Assembly (NCBI GenBank): GCA_013399895.1
Contig: VXBA01001338.1
Span: forward strand, 28,060-92,059
DNA from: Serilophus lunatus
Taxonomy: Eukaryota; Chordata; Aves; Passeriformes; Eurylaimidae
Length of the DNA: 64,000 nt
Reading direction: 5' to 3'
The position numbers and the translations under genes were made by a program. Below, piece after piece: positions 25,244 through 36,479 of the stretch; within the stretch, counting starts at the first letter, position 1; each line of letters starts with the position of its first letter. The notes below the pieces were generated by a model that saw nothing but the letters and a program-made list of their open reading frames with translations, did not search any database and was not told the origin of the DNA.

Positions 25244-25385
25244 CTTCCACTACAACAGTTGCAGGTTTTGAGTAAGCTGTGCCCAGACTGTTCTTGGCTA
25301 CACAACGATACTGTCCCGCATCTTCTCTCTGAACATTGTGTATCCTTAAATTCCCTGAATCAAGGACAGCAATACGAGCAGTCTC
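25244..25385 (-). CDS. MUSK: MUSK coding exon 5: second half of Ig domain 2
   Basis: This exon encodes residues 163-209 plus one base. The core ARIAVLDSGNLRIHNVQ and EDAGQYRCVAKNSLGTAYSK is diagnostic for MuSK Ig2, including the second Ig cysteine C190 in the DxGxYxC motif. The acceptor is CGGCAG|GAG and the donor GAAG|GTGAGT. A second AG, 19 nt further upstream (CCCCAG), could act as an acceptor but would break the frame. The joined exon 4-5 sequence has the same length as the human protein at this junction (Lys162-Glu163), which supports the downstream AG. It lies 482 nt from exon 4, the second shortest intron in the window. Confidence 0.97.
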
Positions 25386-25867
25386 CTGCCGGAGGAAGGA
25401 GCAACTGGGGTGAGGCCTCTTCATTCAGGCTGCACAAAAGCAGCATCAAAGATCTGTTTACAAAGATTGGGCTTACATGCACGAACATTATTTATGCTGT
25501 CCTTCAACTGAAGGATTTCAGGCTGGTTCTTCCTTTTCAGCATTGTCACGACACATTCACCCATTCCTGCTTTTGCAGATATATGAATTCTAGCTTCAAA
25601 AGACCCCCTATTTATGAGAGCACTCACAACTGCATTCATCATCATTTGTCCACACTTAGTAGTAATAACATAATATAAATGCACAAAGAATGTTTACTTT
25701 GTATGCAGAATTAGTACAGATGAAAATATTCATGAGATGAGCCTTGGATTTTCCAAATGCTTGCTTTGTAGCAACTAGAATTTGCAAATATTGTAACTGA
25801 TTATATTATTTAACACAATACCTTTAGCATATAATTACAATTACTTAAAAAATCATTCTCTACTCAC
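25386..25867 (-). other. MUSK: MUSK intron 4
   Basis: A 482-nt intron that splits Ig2. Its frame is open for a while past the exon 5 acceptor, but the peptide there has no Ig character and the phase-0 splice of exons 4 and 5 reproduces the family sequence. Confidence 0.88.
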
Positions 25868-25995
25868 CTTTACAACCATTTCTCCTTTGACCCATGAAAC
25901 AGAAGGTTTAGGATTTCCCATTGTAGTGCATGGAAGGACAGCCTTTAACCCTTCTATTATTTCCACATTTATAGGTGGTCGGGTTATTTTGGGTC
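25868..25995 (-). CDS. MUSK: MUSK coding exon 4: first half of Ig domain 2
   Basis: This exon encodes residues 121-162 after completing Arg120 (C+GA). The peptide starts PKITRPPINVEII, includes the Ig2 cysteine C142 (LPCTT) and tryptophan W154 (SVSWVKG) and ends at Lys162. The acceptor is TTTTAG|GACCC and the donor AAAG|GTGAGT. It leaves in phase 0. The exon gives no long open frame of its own because it is only 128 nt; I found it by its match to the MuSK Ig2 sequence and its fit in phase with exons 3 and 5. Confidence 0.96.
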
Positions 25996-26829
25996 CTAAA
26001 ATTTTAAGTCAAAAATTAAAGTTGAAATGAAGGTAAGAGATACTTGAACAAGATAAATTCAGAAAAGACAAAAAAATTCTGCTTCTTTTTCTGTATATTG
26101 CTAAAAGATAAAGTAATCTTACTTGTTATGAACTGCTTTGGAAAGAAAGAACTTTCTTAGCCCTGCATTCAATTTCAATTTGTGGATGTCAAAGCAGATA
26201 ACTTGCATGAGTTATTTGTTTTCCTGAATGGAGCTTGACAGTCATTTGAATTAGGGCCTGGGCTAAAATCCTATTTTAGATAAAAGTATTTCCAGTATTA
26301 AAGAATGTTTGCATTCCAAATTTTGACATTCTTCATTGTGTAAACACTGTCTTGTATGAAAGTTCAGATCTGGATTGAATTGATTTTGAAACAGTTTTAA
26401 CTAAGACTTGCCTCTAGCTCAAGAATAAAAGGGTATCTTAATTAATACCCACAATTGAAGGATTTATAACTATGTTAGTGAAAAGGAGAAAGGATTCTTA
26501 AAGAAAAAAGTAATCAAAATCCCTTAAATTTAATAAAGGATAAATTTAAATTTATTTTACCTAAAGAAGAATATGGCCTAACTTACACTGAGCTGGTAGT
26601 GAAAAAGATTGTCATCTCAGTATTTTAGGAGACTTGACATTTTGACTATCTTGCATGATACTGAATCAGCAGAAAAACAAGTTTCAGAGACCATCACTGT
26701 AGCCGTTTGAAAAGGGCTTTTTTTGGGGGGGGAAGAGTGTAAGAAAACTTCACCTATCTGTTCATAAAATTCAGTTTCCCTCAAAAGTGCAGGGGGGGGA
26801 GGTGAGATCGGAGCAGCCCTCTTCCAGAC

Positions 26830-27898
26830 ATGGTGGTGGCTCATCATCCCCAGGACTCGGGGAGGGGGCCCTTGCTCCAGCCGCTCTCCCGGGACTCGGG
26901 GAGGGGGCTGCTATCCCTGTGCCCCACTGGTTCCCAGGCTGAGCTGGGGCCGGGACAGAGCGGGCCGGGATGGTCCTTGCTCCTGCCATTCCCTGGGGAG
27001 CGGGGCTGGCACCAGTCCCGGTCCCCTTGAGGCCGGGGCGGCGGCAGCTCCTCACTCTGGGCTCCCAGGAACAAGGGGCTGGAGCAAGGACAGCGGCGGG
27101 GGCCCACCGGGCCAGGATGGTCTATATTCCTGCCTGCTGTCCCCCCTGCCTGCGCAGTGCGCGGCCCGGGACTGTCCCTCCCCGTGCAGGGCATGGTAGC
27201 CTCCCAGGGTGGGCAGCAGCATGGGGGCACGGCTGCGGGGGAGCCCCGGCAGGCCTGGGGTCAGAGAGGGGTGGTGTCCGGGATGCATGGTCATCCCCCC
27301 AGGTCTCTGGCACAGGCGTGGCGGCCCTGGGCTGGCCCCGGCCGGGATCCTGAGTGCAGCCACCACTTTTGGACAGCAACAGGGGGCCGGCCCCTGCACC
27401 ATGTTGGCGCTGGGGCGTCTCTAAGATGCNNGTCGCAGGCCTCATGGCGCGAGATTCCGCCCATTTCTCTCAGCACAGGAGCAAGTCCCAGCTTGAAAAT
27501 AAGTAACCCTTCGGGGAGGTGGTGGGAGGGAGTCATTTTTACTTCTTTTTGTGTTTTTCAGAGAACTTCAAAAGCCAGGTAGTCCTTCCAGGAGAGAGGG
27601 AGGGATAGAGACGGCTTTTCCTACCCTTCCCCCTGTCCTTTCTGCTAGCCATTTAGCAGACTGAGCAGTTCCCTTTCTGTTTTTTTTGGGTTTTTTCCCT
27701 TTTTGTGTTGTTTTTCCCTGCATGTCAAGTGTTTCTCTATGTAATTTTGGGGGGTCCCTTTGGGTTATCCCTTCTTCCCTAATTTAAACCCCTGTAATAA
27801 ACTGTTCACCTGCTGCAAACTCTGTTCAGTTTTTCCATCACCTTTATTGAACCTGCCCCTAGAAGATAAAAAGTGGTCTTAAACCACCACAATCACCT
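26830..27898 (+). mobile_element. GC-rich LTR-like retroviral insertion (boundaries uncertain)
   Basis: The first 600 bases or so are strikingly GC-rich within an AT-rich intron, then the composition falls back. Near the 3' side there is an AATAAA at about 27797 and the block ends in TTAAACCACCACA, a terminus shared with the element at 63561. This layout (GC-rich body, polyadenylation signal about 100 bp before a ...CA end) fits the LTR of an avian endogenous retrovirus in plus orientation, antisense to MUSK. The left border near tggtggtggctcat is a guess and I found no target-site duplication. Two N at 27430-27431 mark an unresolved base pair. Open frames inside it are expected by chance in GC-rich DNA. 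Confidence 0.5.
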
Positions 27899-28154
27899 AC
27901 TGGCCCCCACCTGCAAATGAATGGGGTTCTGTGGGGCTCCACAATTACCGGACACTTGGAGGGTCATGCTTATTACTGAAAACAAATTCTTTCCTACAAA
28001 CAGATGCTTCAGCCAGGATATATCTCTACAGCCCTTTACAGAGTTTGTGTAAATAACTGCAGCCATATGATTTCTGCTTCACTGAGTTCAGTATATATAT
28101 AGCCTTTTGTGAGAACAAGTACCTTGCCTTCTGTGTGAGATGATGAGATTTACA

Positions 28155-28200
28155 CCATGGTGCTCCAGACCACTACTCCATGGTGCTCCAGACCACTACT
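28155..28200. repeat. 23-bp direct tandem duplication (2 copies)
   Basis: The unit ccatggtgctccagaccact plus 'act' occurs twice head to tail without mismatch, inside MUSK intron 3. Confidence 0.97.
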
Positions 28201-28576
28201 CAGCACTATCAAGAGCCTTGCTTTTGCCATCCTCAAGCAGAAAACTGTTTAATGAAGTCTTAAAATTCACAAGGGATTTATACAATATTGCCATGGATGT
28301 CTGATCAATCAAATTGTGCCTCTTTTATGGAGTTTCGCATGAAAAGTATTCTTCAAAGTGGGTTTTATCTGCTGATCCTAGCACAAGTGCGTGTTATTCA
28401 AAGAATTGCATTAAGTTATGATCTAATATGCCATATCTCTGCCACAAAGGACTGCACCCAGCCTCACAAGACATGGGTTCTGCCCCGACCATGAACCCTC
28501 AGGGGCCATACCTGGAGGCGTCTGCTCAGACTTTCAATTAAACATCCACATGCTGTCAGGAAGAAATTACACTTAC

Positions 28577-28728
28577 GCATTTTCACCTGTAGAGCCCCAC
28601 AGCTCTGAGCAGCTGCTCCAACTCCATTATCTGCTGTGCAGCAGTACACTCCATCGTCACTGTCCTCCACACTCAGAATGGTCAGGAGCTGCCCATTCCT
28701 CTGTATGCTGTAACGTGTGTCGAACAGC
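28577..28728 (-). CDS. MUSK: MUSK coding exon 3: second half of Ig domain 1
   Basis: This 152-nt exon encodes residues 70-119 plus one base. It opens with LFDTRYSI and closes with GALQVKM. It carries the adjacent cysteines C98 and C99 and the later C112, the set behind the unusual second disulfide of MuSK Ig1 (C49-C99 and C98-C112 in the mammalian structure). Leu83 is kept. The position equal to human Ile96, important for agrin responsiveness, is Val here, a conservative change (DDGVYCC). The acceptor is CTGCAG|GCTG and the donor ATGC|GTAAGT is a full consensus. Exit phase is 1. Confidence 0.97.
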
Positions 28729-31700
28729 CTGCAGGGCATAGCACAGATCATCAGTAGTGTGAGGACAATAAGACACAAAGAGGGGGAATTGCATTTGAAT
28801 CTGCAGACCACTGACAGTACTACAAAAGACAAGTTTTATGTTTTCAACCTGTGAGGAGAAGGGAAGGTGCTGAAAATGCTAAGTTGGGCCTTAAGATTCA
28901 CTTAGATTCTCACTAGACCATGCAGTTCCTGACTGCCAGTAGTGTAGTGGCAATTTTTCCTCCATTCAGATATAGATAAAGTGAGTAGGTATCATGTTTG
29001 TGTTTCTGACAGTCCAAGGACAGGCATGAGCACAAATAATCTTCTCCAGCTGAGTCCTGTTTTAGATATAATCACTCAATATAAAGGAAGGACTGCTTAT
29101 ATGAGCAGTCTGAAGTTGTTTAAAGAAACCTTCTTCAGATTAAAATGAAAAGGTATCTCACAAAACAGATAAAATTATGGAAATATTTATACTGCTTTGA
29201 AAAATAGACACAAACAAAAACCAATGTCTATTTATGTTTACATCCAGAAGTAATCTTGTCTATTTTTTGAAAAAACCCAAAACAACAAACAAGAAATGTG
29301 CTGAAGCCACCTTGAATGTTAGAGAATTCAAGGAAAACTGTAGTTTTAACCTCAGTAGGCTTTAACACAGAGACTTCAGAGAAACCAAGAGAAGTCAAAA
29401 GAAGCTCTGAAGCTGAAGCAACAAATATACAGGATATTGTAATGAATTATGTGGAGCAAAGACCAATTCTAGATGTGAGCATGATAAGAGGGGTGTGGTG
29501 TGTCTGTGTAGGTGGTGGGAGGGGGATGTGGGGAGTAATGTAAAAGCAGAAAGGTGATTAACAGTTGGAGGGCTGAATTCTTAATTTGCATTGCATAACT
29601 GTAAAAATATCGGAAAGCTTCAGTCAAACAACATTTGCATGTTTAAAAAAATCCTTTATATTTGATTTTTTGATGATTTTTGGAAGAATTTCCACACTTT
29701 CACAGAATTGGTCCTGGATTCTGGTGGACAACAGCAAAAAGATTCTGGCCCGAGGATTGTCTCCCAAGGTATGACAAACACCTTACACCTAAGTATATCC
29801 AGGGTTTTTTTACTGTTAAAAAATTTTGCAGCAGTCACTGAATAATATGAATGTGCCATGTACGATGTTACAGGCACGTATTTCCTTTGAACAGCCTTTT
29901 GCCTTTCAGTTTTATATCTCCCTCCTCTTTTTCACTATGGGCAAATAAAGTGCAGTGAACTCATCCATGGTGTAAAAGGCATGCTAACTCTCTTCCCTTC
30001 TTTACCTGAGAAAGGGTCATTGTGAGCAGCCCTTTCCTGGAAGATTGGACAGGTAACAATTTCACTTGGCACAGGGCACCTGCTGGTCTACTTGTACAGG
30101 TTTTGATGGCAATAGGAAAGGCACATCCAGAAGACCATTACAAACAGCAATCTCTGTCCTGGTCCTATTTCCATTGAAGTTGAAAGTTTACATACTGTTC
30201 TGTTTTGAAGGTTAGCCTAGCTGTCTGTTCAGGGCACTGGGACCTTGGCAAAAGAAGAAAATTTTGTAAACAAAATAACTGATACTAATTACTTGCAATA
30301 ACTAGGCCCATTGACATTTGATTCATACTAATTGATCCTCTTCCATTGTGCAAATACTTTCATCTGAGTTCTTAGAAAGTAACAGAAATACATTCAGTTT
30401 ATCTATTTCCCTGTCTATGGTCTGAGATTTGTATCCCGCAGTACTGAATATTAATGTCATACATCTTCGTGAAAGTGAAATAGTTGCTGCTACTGTTGCT
30501 CTAGAAGCCCCAGTAAAGGAATGAATGAGTTCTCTGGCCTTACCAGCAGAGATGTTTTTATCTGTATTTTCCTTTTTTGGTCAGTGTTGTGGAAAAGACA
30601 CTGTATCTCAAGGAGAGAGTGGGATGGCTTTTAGGTATATTTGGCTTCTGGAAGCGGAAATTGAGGTGACAAATGATCTGATTTTCATATTATCTTAGAA
30701 CACACAGAGAGTGACCATCTTAAAGACCCTAGGAGAGGGAAAGGCACGGTCCTACATGAACAGCTTTCTCTCCCAGCTTTGATTTGCAGTCATGGTGTTA
30801 CTGATGGAGCAAGAATTGGGAGAAAGGTGACTTGATTTGGAAACAACATCCATGGATGTTCAGACCTCCATGCTGCAACAAATCCAGGATAAGAGGATTA
30901 AGACCAGAGTTTTGCCAAGGTTGCAAGCAATGAAAAAAAAAAGATTTTTGAAGGCCAGAATATGTAACTTTCTGCTTTCCTCTTATTCTAAAATGGTCTT
31001 CTAAGCAGTAAGAGCTCCTTCTGCTGATGATTTATTTGGAGTCTCCCAAGCCAGTGTTTGAAAGCTCTTTGGATGCTTGACCCCAATAGCAAGAACCATG
31101 CTTCACGTTCCATCTGCATAACATGGACATCTCCTGTAGAGGACGGACATTAATCAAGAAAGGATATGCTATAATTTTCCTTTATAGAGGGAGTCATTAG
31201 CAGCAATCTAGAAAGAAACTGATGTGAAAGCTTGTGGCAGGTGTAATGCAATTTCAAAGCTGGAAGATCAAATACAATTTAATTTGTAGAAAACTGTTTA
31301 TGGCAACAGAGCAAAAGCGATTATAACAATTTCTGTTACACATTTCCAAGGCTGCCTTCTACTTTAGCATATTGATGCCTGGTGGTTACTGTATGAAAGT
31401 GTGGCAATGACAAAGCAGTTTCCTAGAGTCAGACACAGAATTAGAAGCAAGCAAGAACAGCAGAGTTTGATCCCTTCCATACAAAATTCTCAGGACCATT
31501 GAAATAGGTAATAAGTCTTCCAAAACTCCTTTTCAGTATTATAAAACTTCCTTCTTTATAAATGTATAAACTGAGGGACAGAGCAGAATGAAGTGTCTGA
31601 AGCTGGAAAGAAAATTCTTTGCATAGTTTGCAGCAGAAACTGTCTTCAAATTTAACTGCATGAAGGTGCAAGAGCACCCACCAGGTGATCTTATCACTCC

Positions 31701-31851
31701 CTAAGGAGCACAGGCTCCCATATAATTACAATCACTACTCTCTTCCCTGCCACAGACTTATTTTTATATTTCCAGATATCTCCTTTATCATAAAGGAAAG
31801 CACTGCCCGTTTCAGCAGGAGATGATGGAGAGGGCTGGGGCTGCTCCCTAC
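28729..31851 (-). other. MUSK: MUSK intron 2
   Basis: A 3.1 kb intron that splits Ig1. Apart from short low-complexity runs I recognise no repeat, exon or RNA gene. Confidence 0.83.
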
Positions 31852-31978
31852 CTGATGGGAATGCTGTTGCGTGTCCACGTAATCTCTGGCTCAGGGTATG
31901 ACTCCACTACACAGACAAACTTGGCCACATCCTCTACCAGCGCATCCAGTGTTTCCAGAGGAGTGCTGATCAAGGGAG
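31852..31978 (-). CDS. MUSK: MUSK coding exon 2: first half of Ig domain 1
   Basis: This 127-nt exon encodes residues 27-69, the first half of Ig1. A good polypyrimidine tract precedes the acceptor (CACACAG|CTCCC) and the donor is ATCAG|GTAGGG. Visible landmarks are the PLETLDALVED segment, the first Ig cysteine C49 (FVCVV) and the WTR tryptophan motif. In the family Ig1 carries the LRP4-binding and dimerisation surface. Entry phase is 1 and exit phase is 2; the exit joins exon 3 as AG+G (Arg69). The human protein is nearly identical in length and residue spacing here. The frame would hit a stop just past the donor, which supports the border. Confidence 0.96.
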
Positions 31979-34900
31979 CTGTGTGAAGGAAAAGAAAATA
32001 AGAAAGCCTTATGATGCCTCCGAGAGAGGCACATAGACTGCCAGACACCTTTGGTGAAGGCAGCCATGTCCCTGCCCTCAATGGCATTTTACCTTGTGGT
32101 CTCACCGTGGGGTGCAAAACGGAGCAAATCAAGCTACAACAAGCCCAGTGGATCTTTTTTTCCTAACCCTCCTCTCCCCTGATATTCACAGTACCAAGTG
32201 GCATACTGCAGTGACACAGATGAGGCTGTACCCTTGCTGCAAAGGTAGCACTACATAGACTGAAGTGCAAAGGGCAGAACGCCAGCTGAAGCCAAGCTGA
32301 CCTGGCCCTGGAGTGAGCAGACAATAACATGTGAGATTTGGGCTTCTTTATCATTATTGCAAGACTTTTTCCACTTAGTTATTTATCCTTAAAAAACAAA
32401 CAAACAAACAAAAAAAAACAAACCACCAAACCTTATATAACAATCAATATATTTTTCAAAGCTAAGCTCACAAAGGTCATTTAGGTCACAGATCTTTCAG
32501 ATTTGTGTCATGACTAACTCATATTCTCTTTTTCTCACATTTTCTACCCAAGTAGCACAAGAGTTAGAAGTCTGATGCTTATTATAACAGATCTGTTGTC
32601 ATACCTCTTGTGATACTTGAATGATTCTTTAGAAACATTTGACATCACTCAGCTAAAAGACTCAAATCGCAGCTGGAAGGGATTAAAGCTTAAGCCTAGT
32701 GAATTGCTTTCCCCATTCATGGTATGCATTGCTGCCACTGCCTCCAAAGATACTTGAATGGCCTTTAATCTGTGGCTGCAAGGGACACACATTCACATCT
32801 GTTGGATTGAATTTCACTGATTATTGTGCCGAGATAAACTAATTTCTTAAATACCGCCTTGAAAATGCATAATGGATGCAGGAGTCTTCCTGTACCTCAC
32901 TGACTGTAGCAATATCTGGCCCACTGGATTTTTTTCATAGGAAGATCCCAACTGCTGCATATCTGCTGGCCCTCCTTAGTAAAATAAAATTTTAATTCAG
33001 ACAAAAAAATAAACTCTATCTTTCCCTCTTTAAGGAAAGGGCAAAATATAAGAGATTCAGATTTAAGTGACTGAGAATAATATAAAGTCTACACCCTCAT
33101 GTTTTTTCAATTTACATGGGATTAAAAACTAGAATGCCTTTGGAGTTCTGCTGGAATGAAGCTAGAGGAAGAAAGGATTAGCTTCCACTATCAGGTTTAT
33201 GTAAAAATCCAAATGTTTTTGAAATTTCATTAGAAAAATTCTACCTCAGTATTTCTGGATTATATAAATTCAGAGTGCATGATTACTAATAATGACTGTG
33301 GCTAAGGTATTAACTAAACATTATATTAAAGAAAATTTAACTAAAGTCCATGACAGAGTCATTATTTAAGATGACTGCTTCAAACTGCATCACACTTCAA
33401 TGTACTGAGTCATTTTGGGTTACATTAGATAGAAATAATCATTTCTATTTCACTCCAGAATCTCATGCCAGTGAAATCAAACAAAAGATTTCCACAAAGC
33501 CTAAATTTTATTGCTGTTGAAGGTTGTCTTAGGAGAATAACCCTCATTGATGGCCATCCTGTCTACTTCAAAAGGGACATTGCTGTTTTGTGACGGAGTT
33601 TATTTAGTTTTGATGGCATTAACCCCAGTTTTGAAATCTAATTTTATATAGTGTATTTTTATTGCTGTTGTAGTCATGCCTTGATCTCTGGAAGGATGCT
33701 TTTCTAACCCTGAGAAATGTGAAACTTTGCAGTAAGGAGAGTTCAAAGCAACCAGTTGTATAACTGTTGTTATACAGGATAAGCACAGCTGTTCTCACAA
33801 CAAATAAAGGAACACTTGTTTCAAGACTCAATTGTATAATGATAGTATCTTATTCTTTTGGGAAAACAAGAGCTGCCAGTTTTATATATTAAATAAATTA
33901 TCTACAACCAGTTCTACAAACAGTGAAAAACCTTTATGGTGTATCTTCAATTCAGTGGAAGACAGAATATTGCCAATACCTGGCACCTCCTGAAAGCCAG
34001 CATACAGCTCTTTGGGCAGAATTAAGCCTCATACTTACAGACTATACGATCCAAAACCAACAGCACAACGGTAAAAGGAACTTTTTTACAACCACCTCCC
34101 TAAATTCTACATCCTCAAGAGCAACTGTGACAGCAACAGTTCTTATAGATTCTTTTTTATCTTTATGATGCTAAAACCAATGAGCAGCGAAGCATGATGA
34201 CATTTTGTTGTGAGGTGGCAACAGAGCTCCAAAATGGCTGAGATGGTTCTTGCTTTTGCTTTTAAAAGCCATTCAAACAGCTCAGGTGTTGCTGTCAGTC
34301 CATGCTTTCTTCAGAAAGTGCTCAAAACTTACGGTGCCTGCATTATCAAGTTTTGACACGGAAAAATAAAATCCCAAGAGTGCGTGGACACATGTATCAG
34401 CACATAGAAACGGAGCCAAGCCTTTCTATGCATATCCATTTGGGCTTTCTTATATTTTTAAGGTAGCCCTGTGGTTTTAAATAACACTGAAAATCAATTA
34501 ATTTATATATGTGCAAAGCCATAGAGGTGCCCTTTTTCTGGATGTCAGCTGTAGTTTCCTGAGATAGCAAAATGACTCAAGGCAGGTCATGGGACCATGA
34601 GAAAGACAAATCCCTTCCTATCCACAGCCCATCAGAAGCATCCAAATTGCTTGGCTTCAGATTTGAACCCACACTTTTGAAACCAGTCAAACCAGCCAAA
34701 CAAATTAATGCAGAAAGGAGAGACAGTTCCTTCTTCAGCATTGCAGATGCCTAGAGATGCAGCTCCTCTGGTCAAAAACTGCTCAGTTGTGTTTCCAGCT
34801 ATTGCTGCAAAACCTCTATAGGACAACACTGGACTGTAGTCAGCTTTCAGCCTCCTTCGGAGAACAAGCCAGTTCATCCACCTGATGTGATATTCTAGAA

Positions 34901-35928
34901 AAGGATATGAATCTGTTCATTGCACTGTGACATCAGAAAAAAAAAATCTACCCTTGTCCTCTGATTTTCTTCTTTCTCCAAGCCTGTCTTACCACAACAT
35001 TCAGAAAGACTAGAGTTCACCAACTTATTTGAGTGCCTTAGGAGAATATTAGTGTTTTTATGTCAAAAGGTTTTTATGAAAAAGATACTTTTTTTTCCAT
35101 TTTGAGAACAAGTGGAATAACAATTAAAAAAACAGAGTCCTGCAAGAGCAGCAATGTAAACATGTGAATACTGGCATCTCCCTTAAGTTTTTGTCGTGTT
35201 TTCCTGAAGCTGCAACATTTCTAGTAAACGTTGAACGGCTTCGGACAATTACCACACAGCAAAAATTGCTGTCCACAGCTTTATTAGATAATATGTTCAG
35301 AAAACCATGGTTGCACTTGGTACCTCAGAGACTCCTGTAAAGAGATTTTTCTTGCAGTCCTTTTGGTTACAAAAAGAACTACAAAGAACATTTTGTCTTT
35401 CTCTTGTTCCCTACATGTATGTGCGCATGTGTCCATGTGCCTGTACACACGTAAGACAGGAAGAAGGCACAGTAACTTCTGTTATAAGCTACACAAACAA
35501 TTCACATTTGTATTTATATACATGTGCTTTGTAAAGACATTGTAGCTATTCACTTCTTTTGACGCTTTATATACTTATAAGCATACACAGGCATGCCAAA
35601 CACCACAAATCTTGGGCTCTCCAGCATTGGCTATTATCAGCTTCCTTTGGCATGAGAAATACACATCCCACTATAACTGAACCCAAAGACCTCCCTGCCC
35701 ATTACAAAGGACTATGTATTCTTTATAGACGAAGAACCTTTGGTTCCAGACACATATATGCTCTCCTTCTACAAGCAGCGAAGTGACCATTGAAAGCAGA
35801 CCATTTTTGTCTTTCTTGGGAACACTACACCACCACCACCCCTCTAGCCCCCACTATCAGAGATACCATCCCTTTTGCAAACCAGCAAGTAGCAGAGAAA
35901 GAGCAGGGAAAAAACCCTGCAAGCAAAC
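31979..35928 (-). other. MUSK: MUSK intron 1
   Basis: A 3.9 kb intron between the signal-peptide exon and Ig1. It contains a CAAA-type low-complexity run around 32391-32420. No other element was recognised. Confidence 0.83.
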
Positions 35929-36007
35929 CTTTCAGGAGTGTCTCAGCCAAGCTGAGGGCTGCCAGAGTGAGGAGGTACACCAGGGGCACCATCAGCAGGG
36001 CATTCAT
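35929..36007 (-). CDS. MUSK: MUSK coding exon 1: start codon and signal peptide
   Basis: This is the N-terminal exon of muscle-specific kinase, the postsynaptic receptor tyrosine kinase that, with LRP4 and agrin, organises the neuromuscular junction. The ATG at 36007-36005 opens 26 codons plus one base. The peptide is a typical signal sequence: a short polar start (M-N), a hydrophobic core rich in L, V and A (about residues 4-18), then a likely cleavage region near A21-E22. The donor is AAAG|GTTTGC at 35928-35927, leaving phase 1. The first base joins the next exon to give K26-A27-P28, which keeps human MUSK numbering. An in-frame GTG lies 18 nt upstream, but the ATG has A at -3 and directly precedes the hydrophobic core, so I chose the ATG. 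The 5' UTR limit and transcription start cannot be seen. Identification rests on the phase match to the next exon and on signal-peptide similarity. Confidence 0.9.
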
Positions 36008-36235
36008 GTTTGATCCAGAAGGCACCCAGCTCCTTCAGGCAAAGCGTGTGGACTTCCCTGCCAGCTGCATTTCGGAAGCAGTGCGCAAGAAGAGCTTCTG
36101 TGCTAGTGACAGAGTGGGGTCTGAGGGATCTAAGTATAATCAGGAATTCTCCCACCCAGCGGTGATGATGGACGTGGCCAGCTGGTGTGTATCCACTTTG
36201 GTCAGTGTGAAAGCGTGGGGCTCATGAAACAAGAG
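36008..36235 (-). promoter_or_regulatory. MUSK: Putative MUSK 5' UTR / proximal promoter with two CAGCTG E-boxes
   Basis: This is the sequence immediately upstream of the MUSK start codon. Two perfect CAGCTG E-boxes are present at 36062-36067 and 36179-36184. MUSK in mammals is switched on by myogenic bHLH factors acting through E-boxes, so these are reasonable candidates. A near-CArG/TATA-like ACTTATATGG on the minus strand lies further up at 36354-36363. I cannot place the transcription start; six-base motifs occur by chance, so the functional claim is inference. Confidence 0.35.
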
Positions 36236-36408
36236 AAAGCAAATCCCTTCTGAATTCCTTCTAAGCAAACAGAGAGCAGTACAATGGGCAAATGCATTTC
36301 CAGGGTTGTACCCTACCCCAGTGTTGCAAAGTCAGCAGACCTTTATTCTAGCACCATATAAGTACAGGAGTGGAAAAAATGTTTCCCATTGGATTTTCCT
36401 TCTGTTCA

Positions 36409-36437
36409 GGTTAGGGTTAGGGTTCAATTCCATTTTT

Positions 36438-36468
<31 letters not shown>

Positions 36469-36475
36469 TCTCCCT
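36409..36475. repeat. Short telomere-like run followed by CT/CA dinucleotide repeats
   Basis: ggttagggttagggtt (about 2.7 TTAGGG units) at 36409-36424 is followed by a (CT)n tract and then (CA)n up to about 36470. It lies about 400 bp upstream of the MUSK start codon. Confidence 0.85.
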
Positions 36476-36479
36476 CTTA

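Larger units (their letters stand above)
25996..28576 (-). other. MUSK: MUSK intron 3
   Basis: A 2.6 kb intron between Ig1 and Ig2. Around 26.8-27.9 kb it is occupied by a GC-rich LTR-like insertion. A 23-bp tandem duplication lies at 28155-28200. Confidence 0.85.

Noticed and set aside
25211..25678. 155-codon plus-strand frame
   Set aside because: It is antisense to MUSK exon 5, whose identity is clear.
26844..27582. Several overlapping open frames of 100-140 codons on both strands
   Set aside because: They lie in a GC-rich block where stops are rare by chance, are P/G/A-rich without domains, overlap on both strands, and one crosses an N. The block is better explained as an LTR-like insertion.
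28155..28200. Two-copy 23-bp repeat as a CRISPR-like array
   Set aside because: Head-to-tail without spacers, only two copies, in a vertebrate intron.
35825..36025. Longer MUSK start 18 nt upstream
   Set aside because: The upstream codon is GTG, not ATG; the ATG at 36007 has A at -3 and precedes a standard signal peptide.
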